DNA of 64,000 nt from Reinekea sp. G2M2-21 (GCF_015687175.1 NZ_JADPQG010000001.1:558001-622000); one strand, 5' to 3'. Positions 1 through 9,410 are shown, counted from the first letter of the stretch. The notes: generated by a model not told the origin, from the letters alone. Made by a program: numbers and translations.

Positions 1-1318
1 GGCCAATGACGACTGAGATTATGAGCGTAGACCAGATGAACTGCCGAGAACCTTTGTCAGCTAATTCAGCAATTCTGGGCTTTTCAGCACCGGCACGTTC
101 AATCAACGTGCGCAATAAATGGAAGGAATTATTGGAGCCTGTCTCAGCCACGCGAACGGTGACTTTCTGATGTTGATTGATAGTTCCTGCGGACACCGCA
201 TCTCCAATCGACTTTGGCACCGATTTGAACTCGCCAGTGAAGCTGGACTCGTCAAACTCGCTTTGACCAGAAGTAATGTGGCCGTCAACGGGGCAGGTTT
301 CACCCGGCATGAGCTGGATAATGTCGTTTGGTTTCAAGTCCTTCATCAAAACTTCACGTGAACCTTCAGACGTTGCAAGCTGACAAGTTTGCGGTAGCTC
401 TTGATGAATGGCATTACCTTGCGTATGAGCCAGGGAACGGGCCCGAAACTCGAGGAAGCGACTCAACACCAGAAAAAAAGTGAACATATTGACCGATTCA
501 AAATAAACCTCTCCATGTCCGGTCACCGTCGCCAGGCAACTTGCAATGAAAGCACTCAAAATTGCAATAGACACGCTGACGTCCATGGACAGATGACGTC
601 CTTTAATGGAGTGCCAGGCCGAGGTGAAAAATGGCCACGCTGAAATAAAGATGACCGGAAGTGTGAGCACCAGTGATGTCCACCAAAGCCAGCGCTCATG
701 TTGTTGTGTGATATCCCCTGAATACAGGGCGACGGCATTCATCATCGCTTGCATCATGCCAATTCCGGCGACACCAAGTCTGAAAATGTACTTTCGCTGA
801 GTTCGATGACGGATTTGTTCTTCTTCATCCGGTAGAAATGGGCTTGCCTTGTAGCCAATTAGAAATAACGCTTGAAAGACATTGGACAGGCGACAGGTAG
901 AATCATCCCATTGAATACTAAGCCGGTGGGTACTCGCATTAACCGTTGCCGATGTAACCCCCGTTAGCTGAAGTAGTCGCTTTTCAATGAGCCAGGTACA
1001 GGCCGAACAACTGATTCCTTCGATGATCAGTATGCATGACTTGAGCTTCTCACCCTGTCTTTGGACAAATTCTGCCTGGGTGTCATCACGGTCGTAATGG
1101 AGAAAGGAAGACTGCCCCACACTGGTGAGCCAGTTTTCGACAGGGTGTTGGTCGGGTTGGTGGAATTTGTAGTATTCCGCCAAGCCTGCGTCAACAATGG
1201 TTTTTGCAGCCGACTGACAGCCTGCACAGCAGAAATATCGGCATTCATTATGAATTGTCAACGTGTAGGGTTGGCGCGGGTTTGGTAACCCGCAGTGAAA
1301 ACAGGTTGGTTCGTTCAT
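1..1318 (-). CDS. ccoI: cbb3 oxidase assembly copper-transporting P-type ATPase (5' part, cut by the window edge)
   Basis: First 439 residues of a CcoI/FixI-type P1B-ATPase; the remainder lies beyond base 1. In this family the pump exports Cu(I) across the inner membrane and is needed to mature the cbb3 oxidase. Visible are a Cys-rich N-terminal metal-binding stretch (CFHCG at 6-10, FCCAGC near 29-34), a heavy-metal-associated domain with the CSAC pair at 104-107, hydrophobic segments from about 180 to 290, and the actuator-domain TGE at 361-363. The phosphorylation and ATP-binding domains are outside. Its ATG overlaps the ccoH stop as ATGA, so translation is probably coupled. The frame is open without interruption over the whole visible stretch. 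Confidence 0.93.
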   Translation of the reverse strand, partial: MNEPTCFHCGLPNPRQPYTLTIHNECRYFCCAGCQSAAKTIVDAGLAEYYKFHQPDQHPVENWLTSVGQSSFLHYDRDDTQAEFVQRQGEKLKSCILIIEGISCSACTWLIEKRLLQLTGVTSATVNASTHRLSIQWDDSTCRLSNVFQALFLIGYKASPFLPDEEEQIRHRTQRKYIFRLGVAGIGMMQAMMNAVALYSGDITQQHERWLWWTSLVLTLPVIFISAWPFFTSAWHSIKGRHLSMDVSVSIAILSAFIASCLATVTGHGEVYFESVNMFTFFLVLSRFLEFRARSLAHTQGNAIHQELPQTCQLATSEGSREVLMKDLKPNDIIQLMPGETCPVDGHITSGQSEFDESSFTGEFKSVPKSIGDAVSAGTINQHQKVTVRVAETGSNNSFHLLRTLIERAGAEKPRIAELADKGSRQFIWSTLIISVVIG

Positions 1319-1821
1319 TCCTGTTTAGGGTTAAGCTCGATCTGAGAATTTAATGGCGGCACCATGCCATTATAATGTAGACGCCAGCCCTGCTCTGTAT
1401 CGATGGGTTGTAACAACAGTTGCCGGTTTCCGGCTACCGGTTCCGGTAATGTTCCAAAATACGTTCCCAACCCTTGGTGATCCAACGTGACAGTTACATC
1501 AAATGCTTTGGACGTGGGAAATGCAATCAGCAACTCCAAGCTTTCCGGCATCGGCGCCAGTTGCCCGGTTAGCTTAACCTTAAGATTATTTTGCTGCCAG
1601 AACAGCGAAGCGCCCAATTGGTGTGACCGAGCGAAATCATCTTCAGCTGTTCGCTCAACATAACCTTTACCATCTTTGTAGGGGTTATCGATGATAACGC
1701 CGTCACTGGTTACGATGGCCAGGTACAGCATAAAGAAGCCAGCACCCATAACGATGAAAAGCGGCGTTAAAATAAACCACAGCCAAAACTGTTTATACCA
1801 AGGGCCTTCAATTGTAGACAC
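1315..1821 (-). CDS. ccoH: FixH/CcoH-family cbb3 oxidase assembly protein
   Basis: A 168-residue protein with one N-terminal membrane segment (about 13-36) and a periplasmic beta-rich domain, matching the FixH/CcoH family. These proteins assist assembly of the cbb3 cytochrome oxidase, probably together with the CcoI copper pump. It sits between ccoG (14 bases upstream) and ccoI (4-base ATGA overlap), the standard ccoGHI order. The recognisable family pattern is the Trp-rich start (PWYKQFWLW), an N-P-Y-KDG segment just after the membrane helix, and a Trp (GWRLHY) near the C-terminus. No cofactor motif is visible. Function is assigned from family and operon position. Confidence 0.88.
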   Translation of the reverse strand: MSTIEGPWYKQFWLWFILTPLFIVMGAGFFMLYLAIVTSDGVIIDNPYKDGKGYVERTAEDDFARSHQLGASLFWQQNNLKVKLTGQLAPMPESLELLIAFPTSKAFDVTVTLDHQGLGTYFGTLPEPVAGNRQLLLQPIDTEQGWRLHYNGMVPPLNSQIELNPKQE

Positions 1822-1835
1822 GTTATACCTCTATT

Positions 1836-3239
1836 TTAAAAATTAGCGGGCCCGAAGAACCGACTTTCTTCTGTCGTTTTTAAGCGGTTGTCTGAGTCGC
1901 TGACAATCGTAAATTCAATTTTGTTGGTCGGTAATGTATTCATCTCTTTTGGCAGCAGCAGGATTGTAGGTACTGTTGCTGAGTCACCGCCACTGACGAC
2001 AATGCTTTGGCTGCTCCCGAACTTGAGACCTTCCATCCCAGAAACACTGATTGAGAACGTTTGCGGTTCTTCAGTCATGTTGGCGATCTTGAGTAAATAG
2101 TTATTCTGAATCAGGTTGTCTGCCGTAATCTGGTGCAAAGCCCCTCGATCCCGAATGATGTCCAGTTCAATCGGTACGCGCGAAATAAGGACCGTTGAAA
2201 AAGCAATGATCATGATGGTCAACGCCGCAAAATAGCCAATCAAACGTGGTCTCAGCAAGTGGGTTTTACCGCCCTCCAAGCTGTTCTCTGTGGTGTAACG
2301 GACCAGACCTTTTTCGTAACCCATTTTTTCCATGACACTGTCGCAGGCATCGACACAGGCTGCGCAACCAATACACTCGTACTGCAGCCCATCACGGATA
2401 TCAATACCGGTCGGACAAACCTGAACACATAAATCACAATCGATGCAGTCGCCTAATCCGAGCTCTGCAGGAGGAATGCCTCGTTTGCGAGCGCCGCGCT
2501 CTTCACCGCGTTTATTATCGTAACTGACGATGAGGGTATCTCGATCAAACATAACCGATTGGAAGCGTGCGTACGGACACATATAGATGCAGACCTGCTC
2601 TCTCAACCAACCTGCGTTTCCGTAGGTGGCCAGCGTGAAGAACGCGATCCAGAAAATGACCCAGCCATGTGCGGTAAAATTAGCCAGATCTGGTAACAGC
2701 TGTTTAATAGGGGTGAAGTAGCCGACAAAGGTGATGGCCGTTACCAGGGCAACCAGAACCCACAACAGGTGTTTAGCTGCCTTGCGCAGAATTTTGTTTA
2801 ACGTAACGTCCTGTTTATCGAGTTTGATCCGTGCGTTACGTTTGCCTTCCGTTTTTTCTTCGATGAACAGAAAAATCCACGTCCAGACACTTTGTGGACA
2901 GGTATAGCCGCACCAAATGCGGCCAGCAAAAACAGTAATAAAAAAAAGTGCAAATGCAGAAATAATGAGCGCCCAACTGAGCAGAATAAAATCCTGTGGC
3001 CAGAATGTGACACCGAAGATGTGAAATTGTCTTTTAGGCAGGTCGAACAGAACCGCTTGACGTCCGTCCCAGTCTAACCAGAGTATGCCGAAATAAGCCG
3101 CAAACAGAAACAACCCACCAAAGAAGCGCAGATTACGAAAATAGCCCTTAATGCGTCGGACATAAATTTTGTCTCTGGATTGATATAAATCCGTGGCAAT
3201 AAGTTGGCTGCTATCTTGATCAGATTTTATTTCAGACAT
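1836..3239 (-). CDS. ccoG: cytochrome c oxidase accessory protein CcoG (RdxA/FixG), polyferredoxin-like
   Basis: A 467-residue membrane iron-sulfur protein of the CcoG/RdxA/FixG family, implicated in Cu(II) reduction during cbb3 oxidase maturation. Several membrane helices (about 37-55, 82-106, 158-175, 190-206, 332-352) flank a cytoplasmic domain carrying two 4Fe-4S motifs: C265-C268-C271-C275 and C289-C292-C295-C299. Further conserved cysteine pairs are CGYTCP at 110-115 and CIYMCP at 217-222. The C-terminal third is an Ig-like periplasmic domain (IG-like C-terminal FixG_C). It lies between the structural ccoNOQP genes and ccoH-ccoI on the same strand. Confidence 0.95.
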   Translation of the reverse strand: MSEIKSDQDSSQLIATDLYQSRDKIYVRRIKGYFRNLRFFGGLFLFAAYFGILWLDWDGRQAVLFDLPKRQFHIFGVTFWPQDFILLSWALIISAFALFFITVFAGRIWCGYTCPQSVWTWIFLFIEEKTEGKRNARIKLDKQDVTLNKILRKAAKHLLWVLVALVTAITFVGYFTPIKQLLPDLANFTAHGWVIFWIAFFTLATYGNAGWLREQVCIYMCPYARFQSVMFDRDTLIVSYDNKRGEERGARKRGIPPAELGLGDCIDCDLCVQVCPTGIDIRDGLQYECIGCAACVDACDSVMEKMGYEKGLVRYTTENSLEGGKTHLLRPRLIGYFAALTIMIIAFSTVLISRVPIELDIIRDRGALHQITADNLIQNNYLLKIANMTEEPQTFSISVSGMEGLKFGSSQSIVVSGGDSATVPTILLLPKEMNTLPTNKIEFTIVSDSDNRLKTTEESRFFGPANF

Positions 3240-3301
3240 GAATGGACCGCTAAGACTTAATCATTCAAAAACAGCTATTTTAAAGATGCTTTTGGATGAC
3301 T

Positions 3302-3322
3302 AAAAGGGAGGCAGAGCCTCCC
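3302..3322 (-). terminator. Rho-independent terminator after ccoP
   Basis: On the minus strand a perfect 7-bp GC-rich stem (GGGAGGC / GCCTCCC, 3-base loop) is followed by TTTTA, about 8 bases beyond the ccoP stop. It probably separates or attenuates transcription between ccoNOQP and ccoGHI, so the two may be expressed at different levels. Confidence 0.8.
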
Positions 3323-3329
3323 ATACAGT

Positions 3330-4217
3330 TTAATTACTCAGACTGTAAATATAACCAGCTAGAAGATGCACTTTTTCCGGCCCCAGAATATCTTTCCAGG
3401 CAGGCATGTTGCCGGCACGGCCGTTGTTAAGTGTCGTGATGATGTCACGTTTCAGATCCTGGTTCGGCAAATCATATAACCAGATGTTGTCGGTTAGATT
3501 TGGTGCGCCGATTCCTTGATTGCCTTTGCCGTCGGCACCGTGACACGCACTGCACATCTGAGCGAAGATGACCTGACCATTTTTGGCCGCTTCTTCGTCA
3601 TAGTCGTTGCCCGAGATTTGCAAAACGTACTCAGTAACGGCGGTGACACCATTAGCCCCTAACGTATCTTTCCAGGCAGGCATTTGGCCACGGCGACCCA
3701 CTTCTAAAGATGTTTTGATTGCATCACCGCTACCACCGTATAACCAGTCGTTATCCGTTAGGTTTGGAAACCCATAATAACCTTGCGCGGTTTGACCGTG
3801 ACAAAGGGCACAGTTGTTCAGAAACAATTGCTGACCCATACGTACGGCCTGTTGATTGTCTTTCAACTCTTCTACCGGAATGCTTGCAAATCGTTCAAAT
3901 ATTTCGCCATATTTGGCATCGTGTGCGGCAGTTTCATCGGCTAATTGCTGGGTTGATGACCAACCACTGCCTTTGTAGTTGCCCAAGCCATACCAAGCCA
4001 GGTACACCACGCCGAATGCAATAGAAATCCAGAACATGGACAACCACCATTTAGGCATTGGCTTGTTGTATTCTTCGATGCCGTCGAAGCTATGTCCCGT
4101 CGTTTCTTCCGGGTCAGTGGTTCCTGGCATTCTTCGGGTAAAGTGAATGAGGGCGACCAATCCCAACAGGGTGATGCCTGTCAGTACAAAAATGTAGGCG
4201 GTCCAGAAATTTGTCAT
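3330..4217 (-). CDS. ccoP: cbb3-type cytochrome c oxidase subunit III (dihaem CcoP)
   Basis: A 295-residue dihaem c-type cytochrome that feeds electrons into the CcoO/CcoN subunits of cbb3 oxidase. It has a short N-terminal FixP_N region with two membrane helices (about 6-26 and 58-78) and two periplasmic cytochrome c domains with CALCH (136-140) and CSACH (222-226). The distal Met ligands are in GQMPAW (M179) and GNMPAW (about 271). Its ATG overlaps the ccoQ stop by four bases. Length and motif order are typical for CcoP. Confidence 0.97.
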   Translation of the reverse strand: MTNFWTAYIFVLTGITLLGLVALIHFTRRMPGTTDPEETTGHSFDGIEEYNKPMPKWWLSMFWISIAFGVVYLAWYGLGNYKGSGWSSTQQLADETAAHDAKYGEIFERFASIPVEELKDNQQAVRMGQQLFLNNCALCHGQTAQGYYGFPNLTDNDWLYGGSGDAIKTSLEVGRRGQMPAWKDTLGANGVTAVTEYVLQISGNDYDEEAAKNGQVIFAQMCSACHGADGKGNQGIGAPNLTDNIWLYDLPNQDLKRDIITTLNNGRAGNMPAWKDILGPEKVHLLAGYIYSLSN

Positions 4218-4387
4218 TCTTTTTCTCCTGAATTGCGCTCTTCTTTTGCCTCGTCATCAGCAAAAGGAAGGTTGGCTGCTTCTTCAAATCGTTTTTTATT
4301 TTTACTGCTGTAAGCCCAAATAACGACGACTAAAAAAGCAACGGTGGTCAGTACCGTTGCGAGCGCTTGTAAATCTGCTTTATCCAT
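4214..4387 (-). CDS. ccoQ: cbb3-type cytochrome oxidase CcoQ subunit (57 aa)
   Basis: A 57-residue single-span membrane protein between ccoO and ccoP. One hydrophobic helix (about 10-26) is followed by a basic patch (KNKKR) and an acidic, soluble tail, the usual CcoQ plan. CcoQ-type subunits stabilise the cbb3 complex and, in some bacteria, relay oxygen status. The stop overlaps the ccoP start as ATGA and the start lies only 2 bases from the ccoO stop, so the three genes form a tightly coupled unit. Confidence 0.9.
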   Translation of the reverse strand: MDKADLQALATVLTTVAFLVVVIWAYSSKNKKRFEEAANLPFADDEAKEERNSGEKE

Positions 4388-4389
4388 GG

Positions 4390-4995
4390 TTATCGTCCGG
4401 TCACAACTGTGCCGAGATGTTGTAAATACTCAACCAGCGCATCAATCTCTTTGATGCCGTCGGTTTCCGCCGCAGCGGTTTCAATATCCGCGTCAGAGTA
4501 AGGTACACCCAAGCGTTGTAGTGCTTTAAGTTTGTTTGGAGTCTTAGAGCCATCGACTGTATTTTCGAACAACCAAGGGAACGCAGGCATATTAGACTCC
4601 GGTACGACTGACCGAGGGTCATACAGATGCGCTTTGTGCCATTCATCACTATAACGGCCGCCGACGCGCGCTAAATCCGGACCTGTACGTTTAGAGCCCC
4701 ACTGGAAGGTGTAGTCATAAACGGTTTCACCGGCTTGAGTATATTCGCCATAACGTTCAACTTCAGCTCGCAGTGGTCTGACCATCTGCGTGTGGCAGTT
4801 GTAGCAGCCTTCGCGGATGTATATGTCTCTTCCTTCTAGCTGCACCGGAGTGTAAGGCTCCAGACCCGCAACGGGTTGTGTTGTATCTTTAATAAAAAAC
4901 AAAGGAACGATTTCGACCAGCCCACCAAAGCTGATTGCAACTGCAATCAGAATGGTCATCAGGCCAACGTTTTTTTCAATTTTTTCGTGTTGCAT
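4390..4995 (-). CDS. ccoO: cbb3-type cytochrome c oxidase subunit II (monohaem CcoO)
   Basis: A 201-residue membrane-anchored monohaem cytochrome c of the cbb3 oxidase. It has one N-terminal membrane helix (about 11-34) and the haem site CYNCH at 64-68 followed by the family signature TQMVRP. The open frame continues upstream into ccoN, but the ATG at 4995 gives the standard CcoO N-terminus (MQHEKIEKN) and leaves a 17-base gap to ccoN. This start is therefore preferred over a longer 252-residue reading. CcoO passes electrons from CcoP to the CcoN catalytic core. Confidence 0.96.
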   Translation of the reverse strand: MQHEKIEKNVGLMTILIAVAISFGGLVEIVPLFFIKDTTQPVAGLEPYTPVQLEGRDIYIREGCYNCHTQMVRPLRAEVERYGEYTQAGETVYDYTFQWGSKRTGPDLARVGGRYSDEWHKAHLYDPRSVVPESNMPAFPWLFENTVDGSKTPNKLKALQRLGVPYSDADIETAAAETDGIKEIDALVEYLQHLGTVVTGR

Positions 4996-5012
4996 AATCT
5001 GATCTCGCTCCC

Positions 5013-6449
5013 TTAAGCTGCTGAAGCTGCTGAAACAGCTTCTTCTTGGTCGCTGTTGCGGATGGTTAGCCAAACATTGATGGCCATCAGAATCATACCT
5101 GAAAGGAAAATAGTACCGCCGATCAAGCGGATCACATATCCAGGCCAACTGGCTTCAACACTCTGAACAAAACTGTATGCAAGTGTTCCGTCGTTGTTGA
5201 TTGCGCGCCACATTAAGCCCTGCATGATGCCGTTCACCCACATGGAGGCGATGTAAAGAACGGTACCTATGGTGGCTAGCCAAAAATGAACATTTATCCA
5301 GTCAACCGAGTGCATTTGCGCACGCCCCCACAGCTTAGGAATCGTGTGATACATAGCACCGATAGAAATCATCGCCACCCAACCCAGAGCGCCAGCATGC
5401 ACGTGGCCAATGGTCCAGTCAGTATTATGGGATAAAGCGTTGACTGTTTTAATCGACATCATCGGACCTTCAAAAGTCGACATGCCATAGAATGACAGAG
5501 ATACGACCAAAAAGCGCAGAATCGGGTCATTGCGCAATTTATGCCATGCACCAGATAGTGTCATCATGCCGTTGATCATGCCTCCCCAGCTTGGCGCCAG
5601 CAGAATCAAAGACATTATCATACCTAGGTTTTGTGCCCAGTCAGGCAAAGCTGAGTAGTGCAGGTGGTGGCCGCCAGCCCACATGTATACGGCGATTAAT
5701 GCCCAGAAATGCACAATCGATAAACGGTAAGAATAAACAGGCCGTCCGGCTTGTTTCGGTACGTAATAGTACATCATGCCCAAGAAGCCAGCGGTCAGGA
5801 AGAACCCTACGGCATTGTGTCCATACCACCATTGCACCATGGCATCCATTGTTCCTGGATAGGCTGAATAGGCGTGCAGCAAACTGGTTGGCATGGCTGC
5901 GCTGTTTACTACGTGCAAAACAGCGACGGTTAGAATAAATGCCAGGTAAAACCAGTTGCCAACATAAATGTGGGGAGTTTTGCGGCGCATAATAGTGCCG
6001 ACAAAAACAAGCAGGTAAGAGACCCAGACTAATGTAATAGCAATATCAATGGGCCAAATAAGTTCAGCGTATTCTTTACCTGCGGTCAAGCCCAAAGGCA
6101 AAGTGATCACTGCAGAAACGATAATGGCCTGCCAGCCCCAGAATGTGAATTTCACCAGGGGTGCAAACGCGAGGCGCGCTTGGGTTGTTCTTTGCACAAC
6201 ATAATAAGACGTCGCAAATAAGGCACAGCCACCGAAGGCGAAAATCACCGCATTGGTATGCAGGGGACGTAAACGACCAAAGTGAAAGTATGGGCCGAAG
6301 TTTAATTCTGGAAAGGCCATTTGCGCGGCGATGATGACACCCACCAACATGCCAATGACCCCCCAGACTACAGTCATGACTGAGAACTGGCGAACTACAG
6401 TGTAGTTGTAAGTTTCAGTCGCTTGGGGAGAAGGAGTTGCATTGCTCAT
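5013..6449 (-). CDS. ccoN: cbb3-type cytochrome c oxidase catalytic subunit I
   Basis: A 478-residue haem-copper oxidase subunit with about 12 membrane helices, reducing oxygen to water with high affinity and pumping protons. Visible metal ligands are H64 (LHTNAV, low-spin haem), H211 with H261/H262 (copper B), and H349/H351 in GHVHAG (haem ligands). It opens the ccoNOQP-ccoGHI cluster on the minus strand. Expression under low oxygen is expected for this enzyme, and a possible FNR-type site lies about 80 bases upstream of the start. Confidence 0.98.
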   Translation of the reverse strand: MSNATPSPQATETYNYTVVRQFSVMTVVWGVIGMLVGVIIAAQMAFPELNFGPYFHFGRLRPLHTNAVIFAFGGCALFATSYYVVQRTTQARLAFAPLVKFTFWGWQAIIVSAVITLPLGLTAGKEYAELIWPIDIAITLVWVSYLLVFVGTIMRRKTPHIYVGNWFYLAFILTVAVLHVVNSAAMPTSLLHAYSAYPGTMDAMVQWWYGHNAVGFFLTAGFLGMMYYYVPKQAGRPVYSYRLSIVHFWALIAVYMWAGGHHLHYSALPDWAQNLGMIMSLILLAPSWGGMINGMMTLSGAWHKLRNDPILRFLVVSLSFYGMSTFEGPMMSIKTVNALSHNTDWTIGHVHAGALGWVAMISIGAMYHTIPKLWGRAQMHSVDWINVHFWLATIGTVLYIASMWVNGIMQGLMWRAINNDGTLAYSFVQSVEASWPGYVIRLIGGTIFLSGMILMAINVWLTIRNSDQEEAVSAASAA

Positions 6450-6530
6450 TTATTCGTTTCCAATCGCTTTTTTTAATAGGGGGAAGACTGAATCCGGCGC
6501 AAGTATGCTGTCAGTGTCAGTATTTTGCAA

Positions 6531-6544
6531 ATGACATATATCAA
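6531..6544 (-). promoter_or_regulatory. possible FNR/ANR-type site upstream of ccoN
   Basis: Read on the minus strand, TTGATATATGTCAT has one perfect half site (TTGAT), the correct 4-base spacer and a degenerate second half (GTCAT, 3 of 5 matches to ATCAA). It sits 82 bases before the ccoN start. FNR/ANR control of cbb3 operons is well established. This particular site is only moderately convincing. Confidence 0.45.
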
Positions 6545-6679
6545 ATAAACAGTTGGAATTTCTTTACTTTAAAAAACCAGGTGATCTAACCGTTTGGTTG
6601 TCGGTTTTATCGCTGTTATTTGCTTGCTTGATATTCACTATAGATGAAAAAACGCTCACGGAAAGTGAGCGTTTATTGG

Positions 6680-8149
6680 TCAGGCTGTTTGGCTTCGCTT
6701 TAGCCGGATCTGATCGATGTGTTGGCCGCGTTGCATTAATGATTGTGCTCGCGCATCCAATGCAATGCCGTGCCGTGCGCTTTTTAGTCGCACCGGTGTA
6801 TTGCTGGCGCAATAGCCTTTGTGAGTGATCAGTGAGTCATTGTCAGAGGTGGATATCAGTAGTGCTTCAGATATGCGGTCGCGCACACGCACAGTAACCG
6901 GTTGCAAATTGCCGACGACGTATTCAACCCCAAAGACAATGGCATCACCGGCCCTTTTTAGCCACCGCACAATGGCCAGTTTTCCACTTGAGTCTGCGGT
7001 CTGGTGGTGCATGACAACATCACCAACAGATAATGCTTGCGCCTCCTGCCAATGATTAATACGAACACAGGCTCCTGTTTTGCTGACATTAATTGTCTGG
7101 CTGAGGATGAGCTTTTCAAGCACTGAGGCGGGTGATCGCAAATAACTGTGAATCGTGTTTAACCCAAGTGCTGTTTTGGCTTCAATAGCACAGGGAGCGC
7201 GTTCAAATCGGCGGCTGGTGGATTGTTTCCAGGCCATTAATGCTTTTTTTAATGCCATAAAAGCATCGATATTGTCAGCGGTTAAGGTGAAGCCAATCTT
7301 TTCAGCGGCTGTGCCGTTGCGCAGTTGACTCATATGCTGTCGCGCCTGTTCAATTATAGGAAGAGGGTTAACGACGCGAATGTTCTCATCATTCCCAGAC
7401 CCCTGTACCTGTCGGGCAGAGAGTACTCCGGATACCGCTTCCAAATCGACGTAGAAGTAATGAGTATTGAATTCGCGGCTTTCCTGGTGATGCAGTTGCG
7501 CACGGAAGGCCCATTTTCGAAGGTAGCTGTCAATGAGCTTCAGCTCCTGGTCATTAAGGTGTTCAGGCTGGGCGGCTTGAAACAGAAGTGCTTGTTTATA
7601 TCGGCTTTCAATGTCTCGATTGTCAGGCTTATTGCTGTGGAAATCTGTCAGGTAACGTGCCTCAGCGTAGTGATAGAGCCGATTTATTTCAGCCCAGATT
7701 ACCCCGGGTTGTACGCGATGTTGTTCACTGTAATCTTGCAATTGCTCGCACATGGCCGATATCGCCCAATAGACGAAATTAGCCAACTCTTCTTTTGAGT
7801 GTGGAACGGCGTCACGTAATAGAAGCTTGGTGGCGTAGGAAAACTCACGGTTGAGTTCGGGCAGTTCATTCAGTTGGTTGGCGTTTAACACTAACTCGCC
7901 CGTGCGAACCTGGCCAATAAACAGTAGGTATTGATTGATCAGTCCTTCCGTCAGATTAAGCCTCGCATCACCATTTAAAGGCATGCGGTTCAAGTTGTGT
8001 AAGTTGGTCGACACTTTACTAAAGTGACTTTCAAAATCCGCAACATTCAAAACTTGATTCACCAAAACGTCGCGGTATAGGGCCGTTGTTTCGCGACTGA
8101 TGTGCAGGTTCTGTTTGGGCATGGTGAGTCGTAGCGCTGCAATGCTCAT
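6680..8149 (-). CDS. PilZ-domain protein with large helical N-terminal region
   Basis: A 489-residue cytoplasmic protein without signal or membrane helices. The C-terminal third carries the two c-di-GMP-binding hallmarks of PilZ domains: RxxxR at R313-R317 and NxSxxG at N354-G359, followed by a hydrophobic beta-barrel region. The first 300 residues are mostly helical and unfamiliar; they could be a partner- or signal-binding module. PilZ proteins convert c-di-GMP levels into changes in motility, surface polysaccharide or gene expression. The output here cannot be read from sequence. The start is supported by AGGGAAGG a few bases upstream of the ATG. The gene lies alone behind the ccoN promoter region on the same strand. 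Confidence 0.75.
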   Translation of the reverse strand: MSIAALRLTMPKQNLHISRETTALYRDVLVNQVLNVADFESHFSKVSTNLHNLNRMPLNGDARLNLTEGLINQYLLFIGQVRTGELVLNANQLNELPELNREFSYATKLLLRDAVPHSKEELANFVYWAISAMCEQLQDYSEQHRVQPGVIWAEINRLYHYAEARYLTDFHSNKPDNRDIESRYKQALLFQAAQPEHLNDQELKLIDSYLRKWAFRAQLHHQESREFNTHYFYVDLEAVSGVLSARQVQGSGNDENIRVVNPLPIIEQARQHMSQLRNGTAAEKIGFTLTADNIDAFMALKKALMAWKQSTSRRFERAPCAIEAKTALGLNTIHSYLRSPASVLEKLILSQTINVSKTGACVRINHWQEAQALSVGDVVMHHQTADSSGKLAIVRWLKRAGDAIVFGVEYVVGNLQPVTVRVRDRISEALLISTSDNDSLITHKGYCASNTPVRLKSARHGIALDARAQSLMQRGQHIDQIRLKRSQTA

Positions 8150-8451
8150 ATGCCTTCCCTCCAGATAAAGTTATCTGGCTATAAATGTAGTTGGTTTATT
8201 TTGCTGTGAAGTTATTAATCTCTCTTTTGAGACCTTCCTCACACTTTTACCAATGTTCAGGTGGCTTTGAGGGGTATTTAACAGTGTTTAGTCGCATCAA
8301 GGGGGGCGAATGCCTTTTCTTTGTTGCGTGGGGCTTATTAATCCACTTTCCAGTTGACGGGCAATTTATTGGGTGGTCTGTTTGTGGTGGTAGCGTCTTA
8401 AAAAAATGCTGTTAACATGCCTTCAGGGATTGATCGATTGCAAAAGGTTGA
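8150..8451. other. 302-base intergenic region between divergent genes
   Basis: Separates the minus-strand PilZ gene from the plus-strand acylphosphatase gene. It must hold both promoters. I see no convincing -35/-10 pair, hairpin, repeat or small coding region here. Confidence 0.5.
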
Positions 8452-8724
8452 ATGATGCAAAAATGTGTTAAAGCATGGGTTTACGGGAAGGTGCAGGGCG
8501 TCGGATACCGGATGTTTTGCAAGCGTAAGGCAAAAGAGATAGGGCTGGTGGGCTATGCACTGAATTTGCAAGACGGTCGAGTTGAAGTGCTGATGTGCGG
8601 AGAGGAGGAAGGCATTCAGTTGATGATCGAGTCGTTGCATCAGGGGCCGGCTTTTGCGCAGGTTCTGGGAGTGGATGTCGAGCCGTGCGAAAAACAGGTA
8701 GCTACTGGGTTTATGACTGGATGA
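8452..8724 (+). CDS. acylphosphatase
   Basis: A 90-residue acylphosphatase, hydrolysing carboxyl-phosphate bonds such as acetyl phosphate. The active-site loop GKVQGVGYR (about residues 12-20, catalytic Arg20) and the catalytic Asn in GYALNLQDGRVEV (about N38) are both present, and the length is typical. Two adjacent ATGs (8452 and 8455) could serve as start. It is a single gene between the PilZ gene and a convergent lytic transglycosylase. Confidence 0.93.
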   Translation: MMQKCVKAWVYGKVQGVGYRMFCKRKAKEIGLVGYALNLQDGRVEVLMCGEEEGIQLMIESLHQGPAFAQVLGVDVEPCEKQVATGFMTG

Positions 8725-8737
8725 TCGACTTCGTCAA

Positions 8738-9313
8738 TCAGTCCCCTATGCGCCAGTATTTGTTCCAATAGGTTAACACGCGTTTTGGATACCAGGTTTG
8801 TCCTCGGCTGCCGTTATATCTTGCCAGGGCACGAATCATACTGCCGTCCTCGACATCTAAATAGTGAGCCAAAATTGTCGTTCCGTAACGCAGATTTGTG
8901 GCTACTTCCATTAAGTTATCGTCTTCGCGACCAATCTCTTTTTTCCAGAAGGGCATTATTTGCATCATACCGCGCGCACCCGCATAGGATATAGCGTAGT
9001 TGTCAAAAGCACTCTCCACTTGAATTAATGCCAATACTAAACCCGGCTCTAGACCGGCGCGAGTCGCTTCAGCGTGAATCATTTTCAGCAATTCGATACG
9101 CTGGTCCGCATCGTCAATCCAGCGACTCAAGGGGGCGGACATGCTTGCGAGCCATACCTGGCCGACGTATTCATCTTCGAATGTGTGCGGCTGATTAAAT
9201 GCTTTTTGCAGTGCTTGAACCAATTCAGGATTGCTGTCTACGGCAAAACAGACAGGCGATGAGAATAGCCAGAAGCTGATAAACCAGATACTGAATGTTT
9301 TGTTTAGAGTCAT
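8738..9313 (-). CDS. lytic transglycosylase (SLT-domain, periplasmic)
   Basis: A 191-residue SLT-fold lytic transglycosylase with a cleavable signal peptide (about 1-24, ending VCFA). The catalytic Glu is in IQVESAFD, followed by the family pattern SYAGARGMMQIMP, then the ALARYNGS and YPKRV motifs. Such enzymes cleave the MurNAc-GlcNAc bond of peptidoglycan to form 1,6-anhydro ends. It is shorter than Slt70 or MltC, being little more than signal peptide and catalytic domain. It converges with the acylphosphatase gene, 13 bases apart. Confidence 0.9.
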   Translation of the reverse strand: MTLNKTFSIWFISFWLFSSPVCFAVDSNPELVQALQKAFNQPHTFEDEYVGQVWLASMSAPLSRWIDDADQRIELLKMIHAEATRAGLEPGLVLALIQVESAFDNYAISYAGARGMMQIMPFWKKEIGREDDNLMEVATNLRYGTTILAHYLDVEDGSMIRALARYNGSRGQTWYPKRVLTYWNKYWRIGD

Positions 9314-9381
9314 AAATGAACAATTTTAAGTAATTTCAAGTGGTTACATATTAACAGACTTGGCTAAATGTACACGAATGG

Positions 9382-9410
9382 GTTAATTCTTAGCGCATTC
9401 TTTGTATAAT
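9382..9410 (+). promoter_or_regulatory. putative sigma70 promoter of aspS
   Basis: A perfect TATAAT at 9405-9410 lies 42 bases before the aspS start. The upstream -35 region (around 9382-9387, GTTAAT) is weak. The position between divergent genes supports it. Confidence 0.55.

Noticed and set aside
1-1318. Possible frameshifted or broken gene at the left edge, since the stretch seems to give only short reading frames
   Set aside because: Reading the minus strand from the ATG at 1318 gives one uninterrupted 439-codon frame to base 1 with CcoI motifs; it is simply cut by the window edge.
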